From Falsiroseomonas frigidaquae (GTDB lineage: Bacteria > Pseudomonadota > Alphaproteobacteria > Acetobacterales > Acetobacteraceae): a DNA stretch of 64,000 bases. Below, one piece after another: positions 44,353-54,185 of this stretch. The stretch's first letter is position 1, and every line of letters starts with the position of its first letter. The notes under the pieces were generated by a model. That model had not been told where the DNA came from, ran no database searches, and worked only from the letters and a program-made list of their open reading frames with translations. The stretch covers positions 558,001-622,000 of the forward strand of contig NZ_JAAVTX010000005.1 of the NCBI RefSeq assembly GCF_012163145.1. Reading direction: 5' to 3'. Position numbers and translations under genes: made by a program.

Positions 44353-45576
44353 ATGAACGTCGTCACCCCGGTCGCCCAGCAAGCTGGCGCGAAGAAGTCC
44401 AGCAGCTCCCCCTTCACCTGGGACGACCCGCTGCTGCTGGACCAGGCGCTGACCGAGGATGAGCGCATGATCCGCGATGCGGCGCGCGAGTTCTGCCAGG
44501 AAAAGCTGATGCCGCGCGTGCTCATGGCGAACCGGAACGAGACCTTCGACCGGGAGATCATGAACGAGTTCGGCGAGATGGGCTTCCTGGGCGCCACGCT
44601 CGAGGGCTATGGCTGCGCCGGCGTGTCCTATGTCTCCTACGGCCTGATGTCGCGGGAAGTGGAGCGGGTGGATAGCGGCTATCGCTCCGCCTTCTCCGTG
44701 CAGTCCTCCCTGGTGATGTACCCGATCCACGCCTTCGGGTCGGAGGAGCAGAAGCAGAAGTTCCTGCCGAAGCTGCGCACCGGCGAATGGGTCGGCTGCT
44801 TCGGCCTGACCGAGCCGGATGCGGGTTCCGACCCGTCCTCGATGCGCACCCGCGCGAAGAAGGTGGATGGCGGCTACCTGGTCAGCGGCTCCAAGACCTG
44901 GATCACCAATTCCCCGATCGCCGATGTGGCGGTGGTCTGGGCCAAGGATGATGAGGGCGTTCTCCGGGGTTTCCTGCTGGAGCGGGGGATGAAGGGGCTG
45001 ACTTTTCCGAAAATTGAAGGAAAATTTAGCCTGCGCGCCTCGGTCACCGGCATGATCATGATGGATGAAGTCTTCGTGCCGGAGGAGAACAAGCTCCCGG
45101 GCGTGAAGTCCCTCGCCGGCCCCTTCTCCTGCCTCAATCGTGCCCGCTATGGCATCGCCTGGGGTTCGCTGGGCGCCGCCGAGTTCTGCTGGCATGCGGC
45201 GCGCGACTACACGATGAACCGCAAGATGTTCGGCCGCCCGCTGGCGCAGACGCAGCTCATCCAGAAGAAGCTGGCCGACATGCAGACCGAGATCACGCTG
45301 GGCCTGCACGCCGTGCTGCGCGTCGGCCGGCTGTTCGACGAGCATAAGGTCGCGCCGGAGATGATCTCCCTGGTCAAGCGCAACAATTGCGGCAAGTCGC
45401 TGGATATCGCGCGCATGTCGCGGGACATGCATGGCGGCAACGGAATCGTGGACGAGTACCACGTGATCCGCCACGTCATGAACCTGGAGACGGTGAACAC
45501 CTATGAGGGCACGCATGACGTCCATGCGCTGATCCTCGGCCGCGCCCAGACCGGCCTGAACGCCTTCGGCGGCTGA
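44353..45576 (+). CDS. gcdH: Glutaryl-CoA dehydrogenase
   Basis: A 407-residue FAD enzyme that oxidises and decarboxylates glutaryl-CoA to crotonyl-CoA in lysine/tryptophan breakdown. Family motifs are [57 protein letters not shown] and the catalytic Glu in [17 protein letters not shown]. The ATG at 44353 has AGGAGGAA upstream; a longer frame to 44293 is rejected. No lysine-pathway partners are adjacent. Confidence 0.94.
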   Translation: MNVVTPVAQQAGAKKSSSSPFTWDDPLLLDQALTEDERMIRDAAREFCQEKLMPRVLMANRNETFDREIMNEFGEMGFLGATLEGYGCAGVSYVSYGLMSREVERVDSGYRSAFSVQSSLVMYPIHAFGSEEQKQKFLPKLRTGEWVGCFGLTEPDAGSDPSSMRTRAKKVDGGYLVSGSKTWITNSPIADVAVVWAKDDEGVLRGFLLERGMKGLTFPKIEGKFSLRASVTGMIMMDEVFVPEENKLPGVKSLAGPFSCLNRARYGIAWGSLGAAEFCWHAARDYTMNRKMFGRPLAQTQLIQKKLADMQTEITLGLHAVLRVGRLFDEHKVAPEMISLVKRNNCGKSLDIARMSRDMHGGNGIVDEYHVIRHVMNLETVNTYEGTHDVHALILGRAQTGLNAFGG

Positions 45577-45587
45577 GACCTGCTTCC

Positions 45588-45610
45588 CCTCCCCCGCTTT
45601 GCGGGGGAGG
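45588..45610. terminator. Hairpin after gcdH (repeat family)
   Basis: CCTCCCCCGC (45588-45597) pairs exactly with GCGGGGGAGG (45601-45610) around TTT. It lies 11 bases after the gcdH stop and before the next, same-strand gene, so it probably ends the gcdH transcript. Confidence 0.6.
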
Positions 45611-45689
45611 TCGGGTGGGGGCTTCGACCTCACCCATATTGCTGCGCCGCAGAAACACCGGTTACGCTCGGGCATCAGGAGTATCCCAG

Positions 45690-46655
45690 ATGCCCTCACG
45701 TCGTAGCCTCGGCGTCGCCGCCCTTTCCCTGCTTGCCGCCCCTGCTTTGGCACAAGGCACCTGGCCGAACCGGCCGGTCCGCCTGCTGGTGGGCTTCGCG
45801 CCCGGCGGCTTCACGGACATCGTCGCCCGCGCGATCGCGGAGCAATACACTGCCATCCTCGGCCAGAACTTCGTGGTGGAGAACCGCTCCGGCGCCTCCG
45901 GCACCATTGCCGCCGATGCGGTGGCCAAGGCGCCGGCGGATGGCTCCGTGCTGCTGCTCGGCCATTCCACGCCGAATGCGGTTTCCGCCGCGCTCTTCTC
46001 CAACCTGCCCTTCGACCCGCTGAACGACCTGACGGCGGTGGCGCAGCTGGCCGTGCACCCGCATCTGCTGGTGGTGCCGACCGCGTCCCCCTTCCGGACC
46101 ACGGCGGACCTCATCGCGGCGGCGAAGGCGCGTCCCGGGGCGATCTCCTTCTGCTCGGCCGGCATCGGGTCGGTCCACCACACGGCGTGCTCCATGCTGG
46201 CGCAGAAGGCGGGCGTCGAGTTCACCCACGTGCCCTATCGCGGCAGCGCGCCGGCCATGGCGGATCTGATCGCCGGGCGCGTCGACATGACGATCGAGGG
46301 CATCAACACGGTCGGCCCGCTGATCAATGACGGCAAGCTGCGCCCGCTGGCCGCCGGCACCCTGGCCCGCATCGGCCCGCTGCCGGATCTGACGACGCTG
46401 CAGGAACAGGGTTTCGGGGATATCGATGCGCAGAGCTGGGTCGGCATCTTCGGCCCGGCCGGGCTGCCGGCGGAGATCGTGGCGAAGCTCGGCACGGCGT
46501 CGGACCAGGCGATGCATGCGCCGGCCTTCCAGCGCATCCTGACCACCGGCGGGTCGATCCCGGCCAGCCGCCGCGGCGCCGAATTCCGCGCCTTCCTGGC
46601 GCTGGAGATCGAGCGCTACAAGGCGGTGCTGGGGGATGGCAAGATCGCGCTGTAG
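45690..46655 (+). CDS. Bug/TctC-family periplasmic solute-binding protein
   Basis: A 321-residue receptor with signal MPSRRSLGVAALSLLAAPALAQ and motifs VRLLVGFAPGGFTDIVAR, VVENRSGASGTIAADAV, ISFCSAGIGSVHH, THVPYRGSAPAMADL and GLPAEIVAKL. The ATG at 45690 has CAGGAG upstream. Proximity to gcdH is not enough to infer a glutarate-like ligand, though dicarboxylates are a common ligand class. No permease is linked. Confidence 0.92.
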   Translation: MPSRRSLGVAALSLLAAPALAQGTWPNRPVRLLVGFAPGGFTDIVARAIAEQYTAILGQNFVVENRSGASGTIAADAVAKAPADGSVLLLGHSTPNAVSAALFSNLPFDPLNDLTAVAQLAVHPHLLVVPTASPFRTTADLIAAAKARPGAISFCSAGIGSVHHTACSMLAQKAGVEFTHVPYRGSAPAMADLIAGRVDMTIEGINTVGPLINDGKLRPLAAGTLARIGPLPDLTTLQEQGFGDIDAQSWVGIFGPAGLPAEIVAKLGTASDQAMHAPAFQRILTTGGSIPASRRGAEFRAFLALEIERYKAVLGDGKIAL

Positions 46656-46676
46656 CGGCTGGCCGCCCTCACCCAA

Positions 46677-46707
46677 CCCTCTCTCTCCCTCCTGCGGGTG
46701 GAGAGGG
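46677..46707. terminator. Imperfect hairpin between Bug gene and T6SS cluster
   Basis: CCCTCTC (46677-46683) pairs with GAGAGGG (46701-46707), with partial pairing of TCCC/GGGT inside and CTTTT after it. It separates the convergent Bug receptor and T6SS phosphatase genes and marks the left border of the T6SS locus. Confidence 0.55.
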
Positions 46708-46711
46708 CTTT

Positions 46712-47422
46712 TCAGGCTGCGCGGACGACGATGGCCGTCACATTGTCCCGCGCGCCATTGGCCAGCGCCGCCTGCAGCAGCACCTCCGCCCCGAAGCCAT
46801 CCGTCAGCATGCGGCCGATCTCGGCTTCGGGCACGGCCTTGAACAGCCCGTCGCTGCATAGAAGAAACAGGTCCCCGGGGGCCAGGCGGGCGCTGGTCTT
46901 GTCGAGTTCCAGCTCCCCGGCGGCACCCACCGCGCGGGTGATGACATTGGCCTGCGGGTGGGCCTCCGCCTCCTCCTCCCGCAGCACGCCCTGGTCCACA
47001 AGGTCCTGCACCAGGCTGTGGTCGCGGGTCAGGCGGGTGAAGGCGCCGTCGCGCAGCAGGTAGATGCGGCTGTCGCCGGCCCACAGGCAGGCGAAATGCC
47101 CGCCACGCGCCAGCAGCACCGCCAGCGTGGTGGCGATGATCCGGCCCGGCCCGGCCTCCTGCGCCCGGCGCTGCAATTCCGCATGCACGGCGGTGATCCG
47201 CAGCCGCACCTGCGCCAGCATCTCCGCCGCCGAAAGCGCCGGCGGCAGGTCCTGCAACGCGGCGACGGCGGCGGCGGAGGCGACATCGCCGGCGCCATGC
47301 CCCCCCGCGCCATCGGCTACCGCCCACAGCCCGACATCGGGGCGGTCCACGAAGGCATCTTCGTTCCGAGATCGCACCGTACCAGGGTGGGTGGCGGCCT
47401 CGCTGGCCAATGCGCCGTTCAT
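46712..47422 (-). CDS. PP2C-family Ser/Thr phosphatase, T6SS-associated (PppA-like)
   Basis: A 236-residue PPM phosphatase with THPGTVRSRNEDAF, metal-binding VADGAGGHGAGDVAS, LWAGDSRIYLLRDG, RDHSLVQ, SDGLFKAVP and ARDNVTAIVV. In T6SS loci such enzymes reverse phosphorylation made by the kinase PpkA and so switch secretion off. The start overlaps the tagF stop (ATGA). No ppkA is in the window, but an FHA protein is, so the kinase may lie beyond the right edge. Confidence 0.92.
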   Translation of the reverse strand: MNGALASEAATHPGTVRSRNEDAFVDRPDVGLWAVADGAGGHGAGDVASAAAVAALQDLPPALSAAEMLAQVRLRITAVHAELQRRAQEAGPGRIIATTLAVLLARGGHFACLWAGDSRIYLLRDGAFTRLTRDHSLVQDLVDQGVLREEEAEAHPQANVITRAVGAAGELELDKTSARLAPGDLFLLCSDGLFKAVPEAEIGRMLTDGFGAEVLLQAALANGARDNVTAIVVRAA

Positions 47423-47937
47423 CCCCCGCCCTCCACCAGCACGCGGAACAGCATCGGCGGCGGCAGCGCCGGCAGCGGCCAGTGGTGCTCCGGTGTCAGC
47501 CACCAGCCCTCCTCCGGCGAGGTTTCCGCCGCCCAGGGTTCGGGCAGGGCCGCCAGCAGCGCATCGGCATCCTGGCCCAGCGCGCGAGCCTGCTGGCCGG
47601 CTTCCTGCAGGCTGTCGAACCAGGCCTCGGCGGGGGCGGGAGAGGCAGGCGGCAGCAGCGCGGCCAGGGTCAGCGGGTAGCGCCGGCCGACCAGGTCCTC
47701 GCTCGGCAGGATCACCCCGGCGACGCGGGATGCGCCGCAGGCACCCGCCGGCAGGAGGAAGCGCCAGGCCGGCGTTGCGTCCCAGGCGGCGGCGAAGGCC
47801 GTGTCGTCCAGCCCCTCGCGCAGCGCCGCCAGGCCCGCCTGCAGCCAGTCATCCCACGGCACGGCGAAATCCTCCGGCAGCGCCCGCCGCAGGAAATCAC
47901 CATGCGCCGGCAGCTTGCCGAGGAAGCCGGTGGGCAT
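47419..47937 (-). CDS. tagF: T6SS-associated protein TagF
   Basis: A 172-residue TagF-type protein, recognised by the opening TGFLGKLPAHGDFLRRALPEDF, LREGLDDTAFAAAWDATPAWRFLLPAGACG and the WWLTPEHHWP segment. TagF is a post-translational repressor of T6SS assembly in some species. Here only the TagF domain is present, and the phosphatase follows as a separate coupled gene; in some bacteria the two are fused, which supports a joint regulatory role. Confidence 0.9.
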   Translation of the reverse strand: MPTGFLGKLPAHGDFLRRALPEDFAVPWDDWLQAGLAALREGLDDTAFAAAWDATPAWRFLLPAGACGASRVAGVILPSEDLVGRRYPLTLAALLPPASPAPAEAWFDSLQEAGQQARALGQDADALLAALPEPWAAETSPEEGWWLTPEHHWPLPALPPPMLFRVLVEGGG

Positions 47938-47967
47938 CTCAGCCGGCTTTCGGGGGGGTGGCGGTGC

Positions 47968-50900
47968 TCATGGGGCCAGTGCCGGGCAGCGGAAATCCTG
48001 CAACTCGCGCAGCCCGAAGGGATGCACGATGGAGGAGGCGCGCAGCTCGAACTCCGCCCGGCGCTCGCCGTGCTGCAGGGTCAGCCGCAGCCGGTCCGCC
48101 GCCCGGGTGGTGGTCAGCCGCCCGCGGGAGACCAGCCGCATCGCCGCCCAGGCACCATCCGTCGCCAGCGGCCCGGCCGAGCTTGGCGGGTCGAAGGTCA
48201 GGGTGATGCCGCCGCGGGCGGGCCATTGCATGGGGATCGGCCGGCTGGTGGCGCCCTCCCCGGCCAGCACCACGCGATTGCCCTCCACCTCCAGCACCGC
48301 GCCGGTGGCGCCGGGGTCGATGCCCAGCGGCACCAGTTCGAAGCGCAGCCCCATCGCTGCACCGGCAATGCCGGCGGGCCAGAAGGCGTCGCGGATGGCG
48401 GCGGCGCGCTGGAATTGCCGCAGGTCCGCCTGGGTGACGGGCGGCACCAGGCCGTCGGCGGCAACCGGCCGCCAGGGATTCTGGGTGGTGTCGACGAAGT
48501 TCCGCAGATGCTGGGCGAAGAACTGGTCGAAGACGCCGCCCGGGCCGAACAGGCGGACGAAGTCATCATAGGGCGTGTCCGCGGCGGAGAGCGTCTGGCG
48601 GAAGGGGAAGCGCGTCTCCAGCCCGCGGCAGAAGGGCGCCAGCGCCGCGCCGCCGGCCGCCGCGATGGCGGCGCGCGCGCCGCCGCTCCGGGCGGTGGCG
48701 GTGGAGAGCGACAGGGTGTTGAGCCAGCGGGAGAGTGGTTCCGGCGCCCGCTGCGCCTCCGCCGCCAGGCGCTGGCCGGGGTCGAGGCCGATGCTGGGCG
48801 GGATGACGGTGCCGGGCGGCGAGGACACCACGCGGGCCACCTGCACATACAGCTCGTTGACGATGGCCAGGATGGCGTCGAGCGGCTGGCCCGCCACCTC
48901 CCGCAACGGCCGGAAGCGTTCCTCCACGATGGTGGCGACCGGCGCGGCGGAGGAAGGCTGCAAGGCGGCGCCGACGGCGGCGGCGAGACGGCTGGTGCTG
49001 GCAGCGGCGGCCTGTGCGGCCTCGGTGGCGGCCGCGGCCGGGGCTTCCGGCGGCGTGCCGGGGGAAAGCTGGCGGGCGGCGCCGCGCAGCACGTCGCGCA
49101 GCGGGGAATTCGGCGCGCCGAGCAGGTTCAGCGCCTCCGCCGCCTGGTGCAGGTTGCGGAAGGGCGGCAGCACGATGTCGGCCAGCATGGCCTGCCAGGC
49201 GCGGGCGTAATCCTCCGCGTACAGACGCAGCACCGCGGCTTCCAACTGGCGCGGGTCGCCGGCCATGGCGGTCGCCGCCTCCGCCCCCAGCACCCAGCTT
49301 TCGGAGGCCGCTTCCAGGATGGCGCGCGGCAATTGCGGCAGCAGCGCCTTGTGCAGCCCGTCCACCGTGAACAGCCCGGGCACGGCGAGCTCCGCAATGG
49401 GGCGGCCGGAGGCGGTGGCGAACCAGCGCTGGCCGGCGACGCCCATCGCATCGCCCGGCTTCCAGGGCGGCGCGTTGTTGGCTGCCGTCCGAAGCCGGCT
49501 GTAGATGCGCTCCGCCATGGGCAGGCGGGAGAAGATGCGCCGCGCCTGGTCCACCAGCGCGCCATCCAGCGCGTAGCGGCTGAAATCGGTGGCGAGCAGG
49601 GCTTGCAGATGGCCGGACAGCGCATCCCGCACCGGGGTGCCGACGGCGCCGGGGAAGGCCTGCTGCCAGTCCAGCGTCATCCATTCCTGCACCAGGGCGC
49701 GGTCCATCGGGCCGGCGCGGCCGAGCATCAGGTAGATGCGGGTCGCCTCGTACAGGAATTCCGGGCGCTGCATGCCGGCGCGGATCTGGTTCTCCAGCCT
49801 CGCCAGCAGGCGGGGCAGCAGCACGCGGTCCAGCGCACGCTCGTAGGAGAGGTCGCCGGCCTCCACCAGCTTCGCCTCCTGGCTCAGCCCGAGTCCGACA
49901 CCCTCGGCGCGGGCGGCAGCCGGCAAGGCGCGGGTGGCGTCGAGATAGGGGATGACGCGCAGCAGTTCGTCTTCGGCTGTGATGCGGTCCAGCGGCAGGC
50001 CCTGGGCGGCCTGTTCGGCGCGGGCGATGGCGGCTTGCAGATTGGCGCGGCGGGTCGCCTCCGCGTTCATCGCGGCATAGCCCCAGGCGCCGCCGCCGAT
50101 CAGCAGCAGCAGCGCCGCCGCCCAGGCGCCGGCCTGCACCAGGCGGCCGCGCTTGGCCTGGCCACGGTCGCGTGCTGCCAGGCGGGCCTCGCCGAACACC
50201 ACGTCCCGCAGCAGCCGGCCGAGGAAATAGCTGCGCCCCTTCTGGCCCATGACGGAGGCCGGGCGGCGCGGATCGAGGCCGAAGGCGCGGGACAGCGCGC
50301 CGGTCAGCCGGTCGATCGGCGTGCCTTCCTGGGTGCCGGAGGTGAAGTAGATGCCGCGCAGGAAGGGCGCGGGGTCGAGCTTCGATCCGCCGAAGGCAGC
50401 GGTGACGAAGGCCTGCAGGGGCGCTTCGAGGGAGGCGAACTGCGCCGGGAAGCCGCCGATGCGGGCGCGCTGTTCCGGGCCACGTTCGGCCTGCAACCGC
50501 TCCAGCAGCCGGTCCTGCAAACGCTGCGTCAGCGCGGCGAATTCGGCCGGCAGCTTCGCCGCATGGCCGTCCGGCCCGGCATCCTCGGGGAAGGTCACGC
50601 CCCAGACCTGGGCACGGGTTTCCTTGTCGAGATCGTCGAAGAACTCGGAAAAACCGACGATGAGGTCGGCCTTGCTGACGACGAAATACACCGGCAGGCG
50701 CTGGCCGAGCTTCTGCTCCAGCTCCCGGATCCGGTTGCGCACGGTCTGCGCATGCGCATCCCGCTGCGCCGCATCCAGCCGGCTGATCATATCCGCGCCG
50801 AAGGCGACGACCACGCCGTTCAGCGGCTGCTTCGGCCGCTGCCGCTTCAGCAATTCGAGAAAGCGTTCCCAGCCGGCCTTGTCCGCCTGCGCGTCCGAAT

Positions 50901-51444
50901 CCTGCGTGGTGTAGCGGCCAGCCGTATCGATCAGCACCGCCTGCTCGGCGATCCACCAATCGCAGTTCCGCGTGCCGCCGACGCCCTTCACCCGGCCGGC
51001 GGACAGAGGAAAGTTCAGGCCGGAATTCTCGATGGCGGTGGTCTTACCGGAGCCGGGCGGGCCGATGATGACGTACCAGGGCCGCTCATACAGATAGCCG
51101 CCCTTGCCGCCGCCGGCCGTCTTCAGCGCGCCCAGCGCCTCCGCCAGCCGGGCGGAGACAGCTTGTTCCTCGGCGCTCGCGGCCTCCGCGCTCGCCTTGT
51201 CCTTCGCGGCGGCGGTGTCGGCGGCGGTGACGCCGGCGATCAGCCCGGCCTCCCGCTTGCGGCGGCGCTGCACCACCACCAGCATCACGGCCAGCCAGAC
51301 CAGCACCGGCAGCGCGGCGAGCAGGCCGAGCAGCCACAGCGCCTCGATGCCCAGCAGCGCCGGGGCAAACAGCCAGATCACCGGCACCAGGATCAGCGCG
51401 CCGAACAACCCGCCCAGGGCGGGGATGGTGAGGAAGGCCTTCAT
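47968..51444 (-). CDS. tssM: T6SS membrane-complex protein TssM (IcmF)
   Basis: A 1158-residue inner-membrane protein that spans the periplasm. Two N-terminal helices (residues about 10-60) are followed by a cytoplasmic NTPase-like domain with Walker A GPPGSGKT (128-135) and DTAGRY. A third helix is near GAWAAALLLLIGGGAWGYAAM. The large periplasmic part ends in a C-terminal beta domain that docks TssJ. The intact Walker A suggests ATP binding. It overlaps tssL by one base. Confidence 0.96.
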   Translation of the reverse strand: MKAFLTIPALGGLFGALILVPVIWLFAPALLGIEALWLLGLLAALPVLVWLAVMLVVVQRRRKREAGLIAGVTAADTAAAKDKASAEAASAEEQAVSARLAEALGALKTAGGGKGGYLYERPWYVIIGPPGSGKTTAIENSGLNFPLSAGRVKGVGGTRNCDWWIAEQAVLIDTAGRYTTQDSDAQADKAGWERFLELLKRQRPKQPLNGVVVAFGADMISRLDAAQRDAHAQTVRNRIRELEQKLGQRLPVYFVVSKADLIVGFSEFFDDLDKETRAQVWGVTFPEDAGPDGHAAKLPAEFAALTQRLQDRLLERLQAERGPEQRARIGGFPAQFASLEAPLQAFVTAAFGGSKLDPAPFLRGIYFTSGTQEGTPIDRLTGALSRAFGLDPRRPASVMGQKGRSYFLGRLLRDVVFGEARLAARDRGQAKRGRLVQAGAWAAALLLLIGGGAWGYAAMNAEATRRANLQAAIARAEQAAQGLPLDRITAEDELLRVIPYLDATRALPAAARAEGVGLGLSQEAKLVEAGDLSYERALDRVLLPRLLARLENQIRAGMQRPEFLYEATRIYLMLGRAGPMDRALVQEWMTLDWQQAFPGAVGTPVRDALSGHLQALLATDFSRYALDGALVDQARRIFSRLPMAERIYSRLRTAANNAPPWKPGDAMGVAGQRWFATASGRPIAELAVPGLFTVDGLHKALLPQLPRAILEAASESWVLGAEAATAMAGDPRQLEAAVLRLYAEDYARAWQAMLADIVLPPFRNLHQAAEALNLLGAPNSPLRDVLRGAARQLSPGTPPEAPAAAATEAAQAAAASTSRLAAAVGAALQPSSAAPVATIVEERFRPLREVAGQPLDAILAIVNELYVQVARVVSSPPGTVIPPSIGLDPGQRLAAEAQRAPEPLSRWLNTLSLSTATARSGGARAAIAAAGGAALAPFCRGLETRFPFRQTLSAADTPYDDFVRLFGPGGVFDQFFAQHLRNFVDTTQNPWRPVAADGLVPPVTQADLRQFQRAAAIRDAFWPAGIAGAAMGLRFELVPLGIDPGATGAVLEVEGNRVVLAGEGATSRPIPMQWPARGGITLTFDPPSSAGPLATDGAWAAMRLVSRGRLTTTRAADRLRLTLQHGERRAEFELRASSIVHPFGLRELQDFRCPALAP

Positions 51445-52832
51445 CAGCGGGGCTCCCCACGCGTCAGCACGAGTTCGATGCGGCGATTCTCCTCGCGCCC
51501 CGCGGCGGTGGCGTTGCTGGCCAGCGGCTCGGTATCGGCGCGGCCGACGGCGCTGAAGCGGCCGGGATCAGCGCTGGCGGCGGCAATGACGCGCATCGCG
51601 GCTTCCGCGCGGGCCAGCGACAGATGGTGGTTGGAGGGGAAGCGGACGGTACGGATCGGCTGGCTGTCCGAATGGCCGTACAGCACGACGCGTCCGCGTT
51701 CCTCCGCCATGGCTTCGGCGATGCGGTTCAGCAGCGGCAGGAAATTCGACTCCACGCTGGCGCTGCCGGAACCGAACATGCCTCGGCCCTTGATGCGGAT
51801 GGTCAGGCGCTGCGCATCGCCATCCACCACCACCAGGTTCTGCTGGATCTCCGGCGCCAGGAAGGTGCGGACGCGCTCGATCAGATCCGGCCGCGCGGTG
51901 GGCGGCGGCGGCGGGGGCGGCGCGGGCGGCACCGGCGGGGCGGTGCGGTCGATGCCCGGCAGCGCGCCGGGCGGCAGGCTGGCGAGGCGCGCCTGCAAGC
52001 CGTCACCCGCCGCATTCACCTGGTCCGAGACGAAGATCCAGCCGAAGGCCAGCAGCGCCACGGCCACCGCGCCCGCCACCCAGGCGGGGACGGAGCGGCC
52101 GGGCCCGCGATGCGGCGCATCGACGCCGCGCCAATGCGGCGACAATTCGCGTTCCCAGTTGCCGCGCAGCTGCACCAGAAGCTGGAACAGGCCTTCGCGG
52201 ATGCGGTCGAGTTCCGCATGGCCGCGCGGCGCCAGGCGGTAGCGGCCCTGGAAGCCCAAGGCGAGGCAGAGGTAGCAGATCTCCAGCGCCGGCAGGTACC
52301 GGCCGGGGTCCTTCTGCATGCCGGTCAGCAGGTCGAAGAATCGCTCGCCGCTGCGGACTTCCTGGTGGAAGGAGGAGACGAGGGAGCGCGTGGCCCAGCC
52401 GCTCGCCTGGCCCCAGGGGGTGGCGAGCGCCACATCATCCAGCGCGGCGCAGAGCGCGTAATGCGCGGCACGAAGCTGGTCGGGCGTGACCTCCAGCGCG
52501 CGGGCCTCGGCCTCGAAGGCGCGCAGCGCGCGCATGGCGCGTTCGCGCAGTTCCTCGGGGTTCGCCACCTGCGCGGCCTGCGGGCCGGCGCCGAGGCGGG
52601 CCAGCAGGTCCAGCAGCGGCGCGGCGGCGGCGGCCAGTGGCGAGAGGCCGACCTTCGGTAATGCCTCCGCCTCGCCGGCCATGCGCGGCGCGGCTTGCAT
52701 CGGCGCGGCAGGCTGGGCGGGGGCGGCGGTGCGGGGCGGCGGTGGCGGCACCGCACCACCCATACCCCCACCGGGGCCGCGCACCACCGTGCGGTCATTG
52801 TCGTCGGGTTCGGAGAAGGGATTGTCGCTCAT
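51444..52832 (-). CDS. tssL: T6SS membrane-complex protein TssL with OmpA-like domain
   Basis: A 462-residue protein. The DotU domain spans about 45-235 (LLARLGAGPQ..., HYALCAALDDVALATPWG, YLCLALGFQGRYRL). One helix follows (VAGAVAVALLAFGWIFVSD), then a periplasmic OmpA-like peptidoglycan-binding domain (VVLYGHSDSQPIRT...LSLARAEAAMRVI). The extreme N-terminus has DRTVVRG with Thr15; in Agrobacterium a Thr in this region of TssL is phosphorylated and read by the FHA protein. It overlaps tssK by four bases. Confidence 0.95.
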   Translation of the reverse strand: MSDNPFSEPDDNDRTVVRGPGGGMGGAVPPPPPRTAAPAQPAAPMQAAPRMAGEAEALPKVGLSPLAAAAAPLLDLLARLGAGPQAAQVANPEELRERAMRALRAFEAEARALEVTPDQLRAAHYALCAALDDVALATPWGQASGWATRSLVSSFHQEVRSGERFFDLLTGMQKDPGRYLPALEICYLCLALGFQGRYRLAPRGHAELDRIREGLFQLLVQLRGNWERELSPHWRGVDAPHRGPGRSVPAWVAGAVAVALLAFGWIFVSDQVNAAGDGLQARLASLPPGALPGIDRTAPPVPPAPPPPPPPTARPDLIERVRTFLAPEIQQNLVVVDGDAQRLTIRIKGRGMFGSGSASVESNFLPLLNRIAEAMAEERGRVVLYGHSDSQPIRTVRFPSNHHLSLARAEAAMRVIAAASADPGRFSAVGRADTEPLASNATAAGREENRRIELVLTRGEPR

Positions 52833-54169
52833 GCGCGGATCGCCCAGAGCTCCATGCGCAGCCCAGGGAATTCGCCGGAGACATGGATGGCGAAGCCGCC
52901 CGAGGTCTGCATCTGCTGCCAGTGCGGACTGCCCCTATCGAGCTCGAAATAGGTGGCGCCGGCGTTGAAGGGAATCTGCCGCGGGGCGACGGGCAGCGGC
53001 CGCACGGCAATGCCGGGCAGCGCCACATTCACCAGCTCGCGGATATGCTCGACGGCGCCGATCTTCACCTGGTTCGGGAAGATCCTGCGGATCTGCTCGC
53101 CGGGGACATCGGCAGCGACGGTCAGCACGAACTGGCTGGCGCGCAGCAGGTTGCGATCGGTGATGGCGCCGACGCGGACGCCGAAATTGCGGTCCTGCAG
53201 CGGGATCGAGACAGCATTCGTCTCCAGCACCGCCGAGAGCGAGCGGCGCAGATCGGCCACCACGGGCGCGAAGCTGCGTTGCAGATCGTCGTGCCGGTAG
53301 GAGGGATAGGCGGTGGCGCGCTTGTCCGGCGCCGTGAAGGTGGCCAACTCGCCCGCCACCTGCACCAGCGCAGCGAACAGCGTCTCGGGGTGCAGGTTCC
53401 CGGCATCGGCCCAATGCGCGATCAGCGGCTGCCAGCGGTTGATGGTCTGCAACAGAAGAAAGTCCGCCACATCGGCGACGCCGCGCGCGCCGGGCTGGCC
53501 GAGTCGGGCGGCCAGCGCCTCCCCCCTCTGGCCCAGCATGCCGACCAGCTCCGCCACCAGGTTGTTCAGCACCGCGGCGGCGGAGACGCGCAGGCAGGGC
53601 GGGATGAAGCGTTCATCCAGCACCACGCGGCGATCCGCCTGCACCTCCACCACCCGGGCGAGACCCAGGCAGGCATAGCCGGCGCGCTCCTCGCTCTCCA
53701 GCATGTAGCGCATCCGCAGGCGCCCGATGCCGAGTTCGGCGGCCATGGTGCTGTCGCTATGGGTGTCGAAGGCCTCGAAGGCGCGCAGCGTGTGGCGGGC
53801 GCGGGCGGCCTCGGGGCCGGCATCGGGGTTGGCGACCTCCGGGCTGCCGGGCTGGCGCAGCGGCAATGCGAGATACACCACGGCGTTGCGGGTGCCCTCC
53901 GGCAGGTCCAGCGGCAGCGGCGCATCGGCGGTGCCGGGGATGGCGAAGGGCGTGCCATCCTCCATCACGCCCATGGCGCCGGACAGCGCGAAGCGGCCGG
54001 CGGCCAGCAGATCCCGGTCCAGCGATAATTCAGTGACGCCCCAGGGATGCGGTCGCAGCGGCGCGGTCCGCGCCTGGAGCAGATGCTCGAAGTGCCGGTC
54101 CTGCTGCTGGAAGTGCTGCGCGCGAAGGAACATGCCTTCCTGCCAGACCACCTTGTCGTGCCAGACCAT
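52829..54169 (-). CDS. tssK: T6SS baseplate protein TssK
   Basis: A 446-residue adaptor linking the baseplate to TssL/TssM. Family landmarks are the opening KVVWQEGMFLRAQHFQQQDRHFE, PWGVTELSLDRDLLA, the FPNQVKIGAVEHIRELVN stretch and the ending FAIHVSGEFPGLRMELWAIR. Size is normal. It lies between tagH and tssL in an operon. Confidence 0.96.
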   Translation of the reverse strand: MVWHDKVVWQEGMFLRAQHFQQQDRHFEHLLQARTAPLRPHPWGVTELSLDRDLLAAGRFALSGAMGVMEDGTPFAIPGTADAPLPLDLPEGTRNAVVYLALPLRQPGSPEVANPDAGPEAARARHTLRAFEAFDTHSDSTMAAELGIGRLRMRYMLESEERAGYACLGLARVVEVQADRRVVLDERFIPPCLRVSAAAVLNNLVAELVGMLGQRGEALAARLGQPGARGVADVADFLLLQTINRWQPLIAHWADAGNLHPETLFAALVQVAGELATFTAPDKRATAYPSYRHDDLQRSFAPVVADLRRSLSAVLETNAVSIPLQDRNFGVRVGAITDRNLLRASQFVLTVAADVPGEQIRRIFPNQVKIGAVEHIRELVNVALPGIAVRPLPVAPRQIPFNAGATYFELDRGSPHWQQMQTSGGFAIHVSGEFPGLRMELWAIRA

Positions 54170-54185
54170 CTTGCTTCGTTATCCC

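Noticed and set aside
47410-52242. A 1610-codon plus-strand frame opposite tssM and tssL
   Set aside because: It mirrors two clear T6SS genes; its composition (Gln/Arg/His/Gly-rich) is what the antisense of GC-rich codons gives.
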